DNA of 64,000 nucleotides from Candidatus Eiseniibacteriota bacterium (GTDB lineage: Bacteria; Eisenbacteria; RBG-16-71-46; CAIMUX01): NCBI GenBank assembly GCA_903844735.1, contig CAIMUX010000033.1, forward strand, positions 54,844 to 118,843, written 5' to 3'. The notes under the pieces are model-generated. The model saw only the letters and a program-made list of their open reading frames with translations. It was not told the DNA's origin and did not search any database. The first letter of the stretch is position 1; each line of letters starts with the position of its first letter. The translations under genes and the position numbers were made by a program. Of this stretch, positions 17,529 to 25,623 are shown piece by piece.

Positions 17529-19799
17529 CTACCCCGTCATCAGTGCCGAGAGCGCCCGAGAAGCCCGATCGATCTTCCGCCAGACCGGGATCCCGTTCCG
17601 CTGCAGGAGCTGGACGAAGTCGTCATAGAGCCTCCCCGAGTCGACCGCCACTACGACCGGCTTGTTCGTGGCATGGAAGAGCCGCACCAGTTCCTGGGGG
17701 AGTGAGCCCGCGGCGTACATGTTCTCGCTGTGGGTCCCGATCAGGTCGGGGGCCAGGTTGTCGAGCGCCGGGGTGACCGGCACCGGTGAGACAAGAAGCG
17801 CGTCGACGGTCGGATCGTCAAGCATGGCCGCGGCGGCTTCCATAAACTGCTTCGTGGTCGCCATGGGAGTGGCGTCAATCGGGTTGTCGGCGTGGGCGAT
17901 CTCCGGGAGGCAGTTTTGCAGCCGCTGCAAGGTCGCCGGAGAGAGCGACGCCAATTCCAGATTGTACAAGCGATCGAGCACTGTGGAACACTCGAAGCCG
18001 GCGTTGGAAATGATCGCCACGCGCCGTCCTCCGTCGCCGGGGATGCGATTCGAGAGCATGGTGAACACCTTCACATAGTCCTCGAACATGTTCAGCGTCT
18101 CGGCCACCACTACGCCGGCCTGCTGCATGAGAGAACGAGTCACCGCATAGTCACCGGCGAGCGAGGCCGTGTGGCTCTGGGCTGCCTTGGCACCCAGGGG
18201 GGTCTTTCCCGCCTTGAACGCGATGACCCGCCGCCCGCGCGCGCGCAACTCACGGGCGAGATGCACGAAACGTTCACCGTCCAGCGGCTTGAACCCCTCG
18301 ACGTAGCACGCGAGCACCTTGGTGGTGTCGTCGTCGAGGTAGTACTCCAGGAAGTCGCTCACCGTGAGGTCCATCTGGTTGCCGTAGGAGATCGACGCGC
18401 GTGGGAAGATGATTCCGTCGAGATTGCTGGAGACAGTGACAAGGTAAGCTCCGCTCTGACTGATACAGACAAGGTTGTCGCCGGGCGCATCGTGGAACGG
18501 CAGCTTGTAGTGTGGCAGGAAGAAGGTGTTGTACTGCCGCTTGGAGACAATGCCGAGGCAGTTGCCGCCGACCAGCACCGGTCCGCCGCCCGGGTTGACG
18601 CGCGATGCCTCCAGCGAGGCGATGATCTCTGCCTCGAGCCCCTTCTCGCCTGTCTCGGCAAAGCCGCCCGGGATGAGGATGATTGAGTAAGCGAGATCCT
18701 TCTCGGCGATGGCCCGGATGGAATCGCGGGCCCCGTCGGCAGGGATGGCAATGACCGCGAGGTCGACCTTCTCCGGAAGTGCCTCCAGCGACTTCACGCA
18801 GGGGATTCCGTCGACTGTTTCTTCCTTCGGGTGCACGGCGTAGAGGTGACCGTAGGCGACCCCGTCGGAAAGCTTGAGGTTCCGCAGGATGATCCGGCCG
18901 GGGTTCATTCCCCTGCCGGAAGCGCCGACGACCACCACGCTGCGCGGCCGCAGGAGGTTCGTGATCTTTTTCAGCGGGCGGCGGGGCACGCGGGTCTTGA
19001 CGTCGGAGAAGCTCCCCACCCCATCCACCGCCACCCAGCGGCCATCCCCGGCGAGCAGCATCGGGTTCATTTCCAGCTCGTCGATCGTGAACGGGATCTC
19101 CGGCGAGGCGGGGCCGAAGCGAACGGCGAGCGCGCCCAGAGCCTCGATCCGCAGCACCGTGCGCTCGAAGTCGAACGGCGGCGTGGCGTGCTGCCGGCTC
19201 GGTCGGAAAAGGAAGGAGAAGGCCGGCAGCGTGGCGATGGCCTGCTCGAGGGCGAGGCTGACGGCCCCCGGCTGCATCACCACCGTCGACTGGCCACCTG
19301 AGAGCTTGCCGAACCACTCGGTGAGGAGTCCGCCGAGTCCCATGACGAGCACGGTGCCGAAGGCCGGGTCCTGTTTCACCGAGAGAAGGGTCTCGGCGGC
19401 GAGGGTGCCTGAGATGGCTGGAACCCGCTCCACGAGAAGCAGGCCGCGCCGGTCGGAACCGGGGGAACGCAGGCCGGTCTCGTCCCAAGTCCTGCGTGCC
19501 GCCGCCAAGATTTCGGACGATTGGCGCCCGCAGAAGGCCAGGCCGCCGACGTCCGACTTGTGGAGGATCTGCGGCGAGACGATTTTCAGGACCAGCCGCT
19601 CGGCGGGAGTGTCCGCGACGAAGGCCTGAACCATGGGGGGAACCGCGCCGGTGTCGAGTACACCCTGCTCCGCCGGCCAGAAGACCCAGCGCGGCACGTC
19701 GATTCCTGCCGCCCCGAGGATGCTGTAGACCTCGTGCTCGAAGAGGGCGGTGCGGTCGTCCGCTTGCGCCGCACTCAGGATCGACTCCACCTGCTTCAT
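17529..19799 (-). CDS. ADP-forming acyl-CoA synthetase-like protein with N-terminal ATP-grasp half
   Basis: 756 residues with the parts of an NDP-forming acyl-CoA synthetase. An ATP-grasp region (about 1-270; VLKIVSPQILHKSDVGGL, VMGLGGLLTEW, IDELEMNPMLL) is followed by a Rossmann CoA-binding domain (about 285-400; SVVVVGASGRGMNPGR). A succinyl-CoA-synthetase-like part (about 400-756) follows, with AQSHTASLAGDYA carrying the phospho-accepting His. E. coli PatZ-type proteins have the ATP-grasp domain last, so this order (beta-alpha) is permuted relative to them, and no GNAT domain is attached. Expected reaction: acyl-CoA + ADP + Pi to acid + CoA + ATP, or the reverse. The acyl group is unknown. 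Confidence 0.85.
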   Translation of the reverse strand: MKQVESILSAAQADDRTALFEHEVYSILGAAGIDVPRWVFWPAEQGVLDTGAVPPMVQAFVADTPAERLVLKIVSPQILHKSDVGGLAFCGRQSSEILAAARRTWDETGLRSPGSDRRGLLLVERVPAISGTLAAETLLSVKQDPAFGTVLVMGLGGLLTEWFGKLSGGQSTVVMQPGAVSLALEQAIATLPAFSFLFRPSRQHATPPFDFERTVLRIEALGALAVRFGPASPEIPFTIDELEMNPMLLAGDGRWVAVDGVGSFSDVKTRVPRRPLKKITNLLRPRSVVVVGASGRGMNPGRIILRNLKLSDGVAYGHLYAVHPKEETVDGIPCVKSLEALPEKVDLAVIAIPADGARDSIRAIAEKDLAYSIILIPGGFAETGEKGLEAEIIASLEASRVNPGGGPVLVGGNCLGIVSKRQYNTFFLPHYKLPFHDAPGDNLVCISQSGAYLVTVSSNLDGIIFPRASISYGNQMDLTVSDFLEYYLDDDTTKVLACYVEGFKPLDGERFVHLARELRARGRRVIAFKAGKTPLGAKAAQSHTASLAGDYAVTRSLMQQAGVVVAETLNMFEDYVKVFTMLSNRIPGDGGRRVAIISNAGFECSTVLDRLYNLELASLSPATLQRLQNCLPEIAHADNPIDATPMATTKQFMEAAAAMLDDPTVDALLVSPVPVTPALDNLAPDLIGTHSENMYAAGSLPQELVRLFHATNKPVVVAVDSGRLYDDFVQLLQRNGIPVWRKIDRASRALSALMTG

Positions 19800-20040
19800 C
19801 GCCCCTCCCCTCCCGTGGTTCGTCTCCGAAGGCGGCTGTGGCCGCGCCTACCAGGATAAACAGGTCGTGCGAGTCGCGCAACGCGGGAGACGGTGCCCTT
19901 TCCTTGGGTTTCCCCGGCCTGGGGGCGTAAGATCCGTCCCGAAGAGCAATCCCGGGGAGCGGTCCCGGGGAACGGCCATGGGAAGCGGCACCGGGGAGCG
20001 ATGTGCCGTCAGCGGGAGACGGGAAGAACACGGAGGAGCG

Positions 20041-20619
20041 ATGGTCGGGGTCTTCGTGCATCCGCAGGGACTCTGCGAATCAGACGATGTCGGCGAGGGC
20101 ACGCGGGTGTGGGCGTTCGCTCACGTCATGAAGGGCGCCCACATCGGCAGCCAGTGCAACGTCGGCGAGGGCTCCTTCATCGAGAGCGGAGCGATCATCG
20201 GTGACCATTGCACCGTAAAGAACGGCGTCTCTGTGTGGGACCGCGTCACCGCCGAGGACTATTGCTTTCTGGGCCCCAACTGCGTCTTCACCAACGACCG
20301 GATCCCACGCAGCCATCCCGACTATGCCACAAGGCCGGAGGACTGGCTGCCGACGCTCCTGTGCGAGGGGACCACCATCGGAGCCAACGCCACCATCGTC
20401 TGCGGTGTCACCCTCGGTTCGTGGTGCTTCGTGGCCGCGGGAGCGGTGGTTACCCGCGATGTTCGGGCCCACGCCATGGTGGCGGGCAACCCGGCCCGTC
20501 GGATCGGCTGGGCCTGTCGTTGTGGCCGACGGCTCTCGGAGTCACTGGTCTGCGTGTGCGGGCTCACCTTCGAAGCGCACCAGGGCGCCCTCCGAGCGAC
20601 AAGCCTCGGAAGGGCTTAG
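20041..20619 (+). CDS. Left-handed beta-helix sugar N-acetyltransferase (WbpD/WlbB-like) with C-terminal zinc knuckle
   Basis: 192 residues. Hexapeptide repeats start at VGEGTRVWAFAHVMKGAHIG and continue through GATVVCGVTLG-like turns, ending in VTRDVRAHAMVAGNPARRIGW. This is the signature of UDP-2-acetamido-3-amino-glucuronate-type N-acetyltransferases used in surface polysaccharide synthesis. After the helix comes a short CxC...CxCG zinc-knuckle-like tail (CRCGRRLSESLVCVCG). ATG 20041 has GGAGGAG right upstream; the longer frame is not used. It leads a three-gene cluster with two glycosyltransferases, pointing to surface glycan assembly. Confidence 0.88.
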   Translation: MVGVFVHPQGLCESDDVGEGTRVWAFAHVMKGAHIGSQCNVGEGSFIESGAIIGDHCTVKNGVSVWDRVTAEDYCFLGPNCVFTNDRIPRSHPDYATRPEDWLPTLLCEGTTIGANATIVCGVTLGSWCFVAAGAVVTRDVRAHAMVAGNPARRIGWACRCGRRLSESLVCVCGLTFEAHQGALRATSLGRA

Positions 20620-20630
20620 GAACAGCCACC

Positions 20631-22052
20631 GTGCGCATTCTTGTCATCTACGCTCAGCCGGTCTTCTGGTCGATGGGGGAAGGGCGCGGGGCGGCCATCT
20701 TCACGCGGCTGCCCGAGGCGATGGCGTTGCGCGGACACGAGGTGAGAGTGTGCCTTCCGACGATCCGGGCGAATGCGGGGGCCGGGCGGGACACGGCGGG
20801 ATTTAGGGAGACGGTGCCACCGGCGATCCCTGTGAATTCTGGAGCCACGAGCGACACTGCGGGCTTGGCGGAGACGCTGCTACCAGCAATCCAAGCGAAT
20901 CCTGGAGTTCCGAAGAACGACTTGGGTCTGACGCCGGCGTTGCCCCTCGCCGATCCGTATCACGGGTTCCTACTACACCACTTCCCCGCGCGGCGCGGCT
21001 TTGTTCCCAGCGCCGACCTGCCTCTGGTGCCCCGCCTGCGTGATCGGCTCGACTGCTGGCTCCGTTTCCAGCGTTGGGGCGAGCGCGCAGCCGGCAGCCT
21101 TGCGGCCGCATTCCCGCCCGACCTCGTTCTCGGCATGGGTCACTACGAGGCGCCCGTGGCGCGCCGGGTTGCCCGACGGCTCGGTGTGCCCAACGTGACA
21201 CGGCTCTTCGGCAACACCCTTTCGCTCACCTTGCGATCTCCGCACCGTTTCTGCGCCAACTTTCCCGAGGTGATCGCCCTGTGCACCCCCGCCGACTTGG
21301 TCATTCTTAACGACGACGGTGCCAGCGGCGAGGCGGTGGCACGCCGGCTCCGCGTACCCCGCGATCGGTTCATCCACCTTCGCAACGGAGTCGATTTCGC
21401 GCGCTTCCGCCCTGGGCCGCCTTCGGCGGAGTTGCGGCAGAAGCTCGGCATTCCGGACGGCCGCTTCATGCTCATGACCGGCACGCGGCTCGCCCCGGAA
21501 AAGAAATTGGAACGAGCGATCGTCGGATTGCGCGATCTCATCGCGCTTGGCGTCGACGCTGTCCTGGTTCTCCCGGGGGCCGGGCCGGAGCGGACGCGCC
21601 TGGAGACAGAGGCGCGTGCGGCGGGCATGGCGGACCGAGTTCTCTTCCCGGGGCCGGTTCGGCAAGAGGAGATGGCGGAATGGTACCGCACCGCAGACAT
21701 CTTCCTCTCGTTGCTGGATCGCACCAACGCGGCCAACCCGGTCTTTGAGGCGATGGCCTGCGGGTGCCAGGTCGTGGCCCTGGACGCCGGAACCACCCGG
21801 GCCGTGGTCCGCGACGGCGAGACCGGCGTGGTGCTTCCCTTCCATGAACTGCCTTGCCTCGGCCCCATCCTGCGGGACCTTCTCCTGAATGCGGAGCGAC
21901 GGCGGCGCATGGGGGCCGCGGCAGCGGTGGCGATACCGACGCTCGTGATGAACCTCTGCGAGCGGCTTGACTACGAGGCACGGCTGGTTGAAGACGTCGG
22001 AATGCGGCGAGCGGAGCGCGCGCTTCTCGCCTCGAACGCCGTGTCAGGATAG
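20631..22052 (+). CDS. GT4-family glycosyltransferase with a 21-residue repeat insertion
   Basis: 473 residues from GTG 20631, 11 bases after the acetyltransferase stop. A GT-B fold is indicated by the N-terminal ILVIYAQPVFWSMGEGRGAA and the C-terminal donor-binding half: MLMTGTRLAPEKKLERAIVG, VLVLPGAGPERTRLE, then the E-x7-E-like loop in NPVFEAMACGCQVVALDAG. Between the first two beta-alpha units there are three tandem 21-residue near-repeats (about residues 43-105) not seen in typical GT4 enzymes. It presumably adds a sugar to a lipid-linked or surface glycan. Donor and acceptor unknown. Confidence 0.85.
   Translation: MRILVIYAQPVFWSMGEGRGAAIFTRLPEAMALRGHEVRVCLPTIRANAGAGRDTAGFRETVPPAIPVNSGATSDTAGLAETLLPAIQANPGVPKNDLGLTPALPLADPYHGFLLHHFPARRGFVPSADLPLVPRLRDRLDCWLRFQRWGERAAGSLAAAFPPDLVLGMGHYEAPVARRVARRLGVPNVTRLFGNTLSLTLRSPHRFCANFPEVIALCTPADLVILNDDGASGEAVARRLRVPRDRFIHLRNGVDFARFRPGPPSAELRQKLGIPDGRFMLMTGTRLAPEKKLERAIVGLRDLIALGVDAVLVLPGAGPERTRLETEARAAGMADRVLFPGPVRQEEMAEWYRTADIFLSLLDRTNAANPVFEAMACGCQVVALDAGTTRAVVRDGETGVVLPFHELPCLGPILRDLLLNAERRRRMGAAAAVAIPTLVMNLCERLDYEARLVEDVGMRRAERALLASNAVSG
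20757..20945 (+). repeat. Three tandem 63-bp units inside the GT4 gene
   Basis: Units of 21 codons encode P-T/A-I..N.G...DTAG..ET.-like sequences. The first two are clearly related (DTAGFRETV / DTAGLAETL) and the third has drifted. This is an in-frame minisatellite expansion in the acceptor-side domain. Confidence 0.65.
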
Positions 22053-22079
22053 CGACTTCGCCATGCACGCGACCCTGCA

Positions 22080-23237
22080 ATGAGAAACGACATCGCTATG
22101 AACGCTCCTTCCACCACCATCGCGCACCTGGTCACGCCATATCTCTTCCAGACCGGGAGCTGGATCCACTCCCAGCTCACTCACAATCGCGATTTCCGGC
22201 CGATTGTGGTCACGCAGCGGCTTGAAAACGCGACGGCGTTCTCCTTCGACCCGGTCTTCGACCTGGCTCCGCACGCGCGAGGGGCCGCACGACCGTGGTT
22301 TCTCTTCAGCAAGTTCGTCCTCGGACGCCTCCCCGCAGGGCCGTACCGCGAGATCTTCGCCCGCGAGGAGGTGAGGCTGGTCCACGCTCACCTCGGTTGG
22401 GAAGGGGCACGCACGGCGCACCTGGCGCGGAGTCCGCGACTTCCGTTCGTCGTCTCATTCTACGGTCAAGACGCGGGTCCGATTCCGCGAAAGGTTTATT
22501 GGCGCTCTCTGTACAAGCGCCTCTTCGCCGTTGCCGACCGGGTGCTGGCGGAGGGCCCGCATATGGGACGTGTCCTCGCGGAGATCGGCGCGCCGGCGGA
22601 TCGCGTGCGGGTGGTACACCTCGGCATCCCGCTGCAGGAGTTCCCGTTCTCCGAACGGCGTGATTCCGGTGACGACCCTGTGGTGGGTCTCATCGCCGCC
22701 TCGTTCCGAGAGAAGAAGGGGATCATCTACTCGCTGGAGGCGGTGGCGCGGCTGGCGCGTAAGCACCCCCGCCTGCGGCTGCGGATCATCGGTGACGGGC
22801 CGCTCCATACCGCGATCCTGGCCAGGACGCAGGCACCCGACCTCGCGGGCCGGGTAGCACTCCTCGGCTACCAGCCGTATCCTGTGTACAAGCAGGAGCT
22901 GGCGCGGGCGCACTTCCTCATGGCGCCGAGCGTTACCGCCGTCGATGGCGACACGGAGGGAGGGGCACCGGTCTGCCTGATGGAAGCGCAGGCCAGCGGA
23001 CTGCCGGTCGTGGCCACCACCCACTGCGATATTCCCGAGGTGACGCGGCCCGGCCGAAGTGCGCTCCTCGCGCCCGAGCGAGATCCTGCTGCGTTGGCGG
23101 CCTGTCTCGACGAGCTTCTGTCTCATCCAGAGCGGTGGCCGGAGATGGGCCGGGCAGGACGCGCCCACATCGAGGCCGAGTTCGACATCGACCGACAGGT
23201 GAGTCAGATGAACGAGGTGTACCGGGAGTTGCTGTAG
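22080..23237 (+). CDS. GT4-family glycosyltransferase
   Basis: 385 residues with the GT-B/GT4 layout. The acceptor half has VVSFYGQDAGPIPRK and FAVADRVLAEGPHMG. The donor half has VGLIAASFREKKGIIYSLEA, LRIIGDGPLHTAIL and EGAPVCLMEAQASGLPVVAT, the last containing the conserved E..ASG.PVV motif. It resembles colanic-acid or exopolysaccharide glycosyltransferases. A second ATG at 22098 is an alternative start; neither has a strong ribosome binding site. It follows the preceding glycosyltransferase by 27 bases and completes the surface-glycan cluster. Confidence 0.88.
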   Translation: MRNDIAMNAPSTTIAHLVTPYLFQTGSWIHSQLTHNRDFRPIVVTQRLENATAFSFDPVFDLAPHARGAARPWFLFSKFVLGRLPAGPYREIFAREEVRLVHAHLGWEGARTAHLARSPRLPFVVSFYGQDAGPIPRKVYWRSLYKRLFAVADRVLAEGPHMGRVLAEIGAPADRVRVVHLGIPLQEFPFSERRDSGDDPVVGLIAASFREKKGIIYSLEAVARLARKHPRLRLRIIGDGPLHTAILARTQAPDLAGRVALLGYQPYPVYKQELARAHFLMAPSVTAVDGDTEGGAPVCLMEAQASGLPVVATTHCDIPEVTRPGRSALLAPERDPAALAACLDELLSHPERWPEMGRAGRAHIEAEFDIDRQVSQMNEVYRELL

Positions 23238-23274
23238 AGAGCCGGCCGAACTCTTCGCTACACAGCTCACGGCC

Positions 23275-23925
23275 TTATGGTCGTATAAGTCGATCCTTGA
23301 AATGTTCCCGTAACTTCCGCACCTTCGGCTCGATGACGATCCGGCAGTACGGCTGGTCGGGATTGCTCTCGTAGTAGCCCTGGTGGTAGCCCTCGGCCTT
23401 ATAGAACGCCTCGAACGGCGCAAGCTGGGTCACCAGGGGACGGTTCCAGATCCTCTCGGCGCTGATCTCCTTCAGCACAGCCTGCGCGACCGTTTTCTGC
23501 TCGTCGCCTTGGTAGAAGATCGCCGAACGGTACTGCGTGCCTGAATCCGAGCCCTGTCGATTCAGCGTGGTCGGATCGTGCATCGTGAAAAAGATCGAGA
23601 GAATGTCGTGCAACGAGATGAGCCGCGGGTCGAAAGTTACCCGGACCACCTCGGCGTGCCCGGTGGTTCCCGCGGAGACCTCTTCGTAAGAAGGCTCAGC
23701 TACCTTACCGCCGGAGTAACCCGACTCGACGGAGCGGACGCCCCTGAGCTCAGTGAAGACAGCATCGAGGCACCAGAAGCAGCCGCCACCCAGAATGACC
23801 GTCTCTTCGCGCACCGCGGGCGGCGGGGTTCTCAGGTCGGGACTGTTCACGATGGCCGCCTTTCCGTGTGGCGCAAAGGCCAAAGACCCCAGCAGCAGGC
23901 CGAAGCCCGTTATTGATGATCGCAT
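23275..23925 (-). CDS. msrA: Exported peptide methionine sulfoxide reductase A
   Basis: 216 residues. The catalytic GGGCFWCLDAVF motif is intact, followed by GYSGGKVAEPSYEEVSAGTTGH and DPTTLNRQGSDSGTQYRSAI, all MsrA signatures. The enzyme reduces methionine-S-sulfoxide in proteins. The N-terminus has a hydrophobic Sec-type signal (SSITGFGLLLGSLAFAPHGKA), so it should act outside the cytoplasm and repair exported proteins. ATG 23925 is preceded by GGAGGAA at ideal spacing, and the much longer upstream frame is discarded. No MsrB domain is attached. Convergent with the glycosyltransferase cluster. Confidence 0.95.
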   Translation of the reverse strand: MRSSITGFGLLLGSLAFAPHGKAAIVNSPDLRTPPPAVREETVILGGGCFWCLDAVFTELRGVRSVESGYSGGKVAEPSYEEVSAGTTGHAEVVRVTFDPRLISLHDILSIFFTMHDPTTLNRQGSDSGTQYRSAIFYQGDEQKTVAQAVLKEISAERIWNRPLVTQLAPFEAFYKAEGYHQGYYESNPDQPYCRIVIEPKVRKLREHFKDRLIRP

Positions 23926-24085
23926 CAGGCAGTTCCTCCAGTAGGGTTGCTGCGCAACCCCATTGGATGCGGTGGGAGGTCGAGGGATCGTGTGAGACGC
24001 GGAAATCCTATTTATGTGCGCGCTGATGAGGACTCCGGTGTGCCGGCTCCGGTCGAGGCTCAACCGTGGCCAAACGGACGAAGGA

Positions 24086-24946
24086 TCAGTCCCGCCCGCG
24101 CCGACAGACCCAGAAGGTTCGGGGCACGAAGAACTCCGCCGAGCGATAGGGATCAACCCGTTCGAGGCGTACCAGGTCAAGCCCGGCACTCGTGAGCATC
24201 TCGCGCACCTCGCCGCGGAACCAGCACCGTTCCCGAATGCTGAACTCAACTCGCTTCCACGACGACTTGCCGCGCCGGAAAAAGGTGAACCTCGCCTCGC
24301 CGATCCCGTGGCCTCGGTCCTCGCGGTAGTGGGTGTCGATCCCGACGTACAGGTCCTTGCCGTCCAAAATGGAGGTGCCGGTGAAAACCTCGGGGAAGGC
24401 CAGCTCGTCCACCAAGTCGAAGAGGAAGAGGCCGTGCGGGGCGAGAGAGCGAGCCACCGCGCGGAACGTCTGCGCCAGGTCCGCCTCGCGCGTGAGGTGG
24501 TTCAGGCTGTCGAAGAGGCAGGTCACGACTCCCGCGGGTTCGGGCAGCGCGAACCGGCGCATATCCTGGACCAGGAGGGTCGGGGTGCGGCGGGTCCGGC
24601 CGCCGGCCGCCTGCTTCGTTGCCTGTTTCGGTGTCCGCTTTGCCGCCCGCCCCGCTGTCGGCGTGGTCGCCTGTTTCGTCTCCTCCTTCGCCGCCCGCTT
24701 CGCCGCGGCGATCATGGCGGGCGAGAGATCGGTCCCGTACACGGACCAGGACGGATGGGTCTTCTGCCACCAGAGCGGAAAGATGCCGGTACCGCAGGCG
24801 AGATCGGCCAGCACGGTGTTCGGCACAACATGCTCCTTCATGGCGGCGATCACGCGCGGTGCGATGGCGAGCGAGAAGGCCCGAGGGTAGAGCATCTGCC
24901 AGGCGTCGTAGACGTCGGCGAAGTCTCGGTAGGAGTCTCTGGACAT
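24086..24946 (-). CDS. SAM-dependent methyltransferase with Lys/Ala/Thr-rich insertion
   Basis: 286 residues of class I methyltransferase fold. Motif I is DLACGTG (48-54), followed by GTDLSPAMIAAA. Motif IV-like VTCLFDSLNHL and LFLFDLVDE come later. Residues about 83-121, between strand 2 and strand 3, are an unusual basic repeat-like insertion (KQAT, AAKR, TPKQATKQAAGGR) with no counterpart in typical members. Substrate unknown. It is upstream of msrA on the same strand, 160 bases away. The insertion resembles the Lys/Ala-rich tail of the thiD gene product in this window. Confidence 0.85.
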   Translation of the reverse strand: MSRDSYRDFADVYDAWQMLYPRAFSLAIAPRVIAAMKEHVVPNTVLADLACGTGIFPLWWQKTHPSWSVYGTDLSPAMIAAAKRAAKEETKQATTPTAGRAAKRTPKQATKQAAGGRTRRTPTLLVQDMRRFALPEPAGVVTCLFDSLNHLTREADLAQTFRAVARSLAPHGLFLFDLVDELAFPEVFTGTSILDGKDLYVGIDTHYREDRGHGIGEARFTFFRRGKSSWKRVEFSIRERCWFRGEVREMLTSAGLDLVRLERVDPYRSAEFFVPRTFWVCRRGRD

Positions 24947-25170
24947 GGCGCGCTCCGTGGGCTTGAGGGGTTCGGAGACACCCGGGTTCCCGGGGCTCCC
25001 GGGGCATCAGAATCTGGCGGCATGGGGTGGCGTCGACCTCATCGCCGTGCCTCCACCGTCCCTCCTCCGTGCTCCGTGGGACAGTACAATGCCGGCCGGC
25101 CCCGGGCCACAGAATCCTTTCTGATGCACCTCCCACGACCCCGCGGGTCTATCCTGATCGGCCAAGCTGG

Positions 25171-25362
25171 CTAACGCGGTAACCCGTGGGAGGCGCGAGG
25201 CGACCAACTGGTCCCAATACGCCTTGTCAGACTCAGCCGCCGACTACCTTCACCAGGGAGATCTCGCTGGCTGCTGCCCATGGGGGTCAGAAACTCCTCG
25301 ATGAGCATCTCCCCTGGATGGATTGGTTCGCGATGAGTTGGAGTCCGGATCATCGGAATCAT
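25171..25362 (-). pseudogene. Decayed HigA-type antitoxin remnant
   Basis: The N-terminus reads RTPTHREPIHPGEMLIEEFL then TPMGSSQRDL, matching the start of HigA/VapI-family XRE antitoxins. After about 34 residues the similarity ends and the frame runs out in unrelated sequence, missing the rest of the HTH. A neighbouring frame (about 25130-25207) contains RVTALASLA, which may be a scrap of the recognition region. No HigB toxin gene is visible. It lies in a 677-base stretch (24947-25623) with no intact gene; a further frame at 25390-25575 (minus) is not recognised. Confidence 0.5.
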
Positions 25363-25623
25363 CCTCCTGCCGTTCCGCCCAAACCCGCGTCATGATCCCG
25401 AGACATGACACCCATCGGCCTGCTGGATGACCACCACTTTCTCTTTCTCACTTCGCCCTATAAAGATTCCTGCGCGTCGAGTTCCCGAGCCCCTCGTCGC
25501 GGCCAGCCTCAGCGGAACCGAGTCTCCCGTCGCGATGAGGGGCCATTCTTTGCCCTCCGGGGTCTCCTGTCCCAAGGAAGAGTCACCTTTCTTCTGCGCC
25601 GCGGTGTTGCCGCAACTGCTGTC

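Noticed and set aside
18274..20061. 595-codon minus-strand frame overlapping the acyl-CoA synthetase
   Set aside because: Same strand, different frame from a gene with full domain support. Composition is Arg/Pro/Gly-rich and no motif is present.
23926..24249. 108-codon N-terminal extension of msrA
   Set aside because: It overlaps the methyltransferase gene, lacks homology, and a strong ribosome binding site plus signal peptide mark 23925 as the start.
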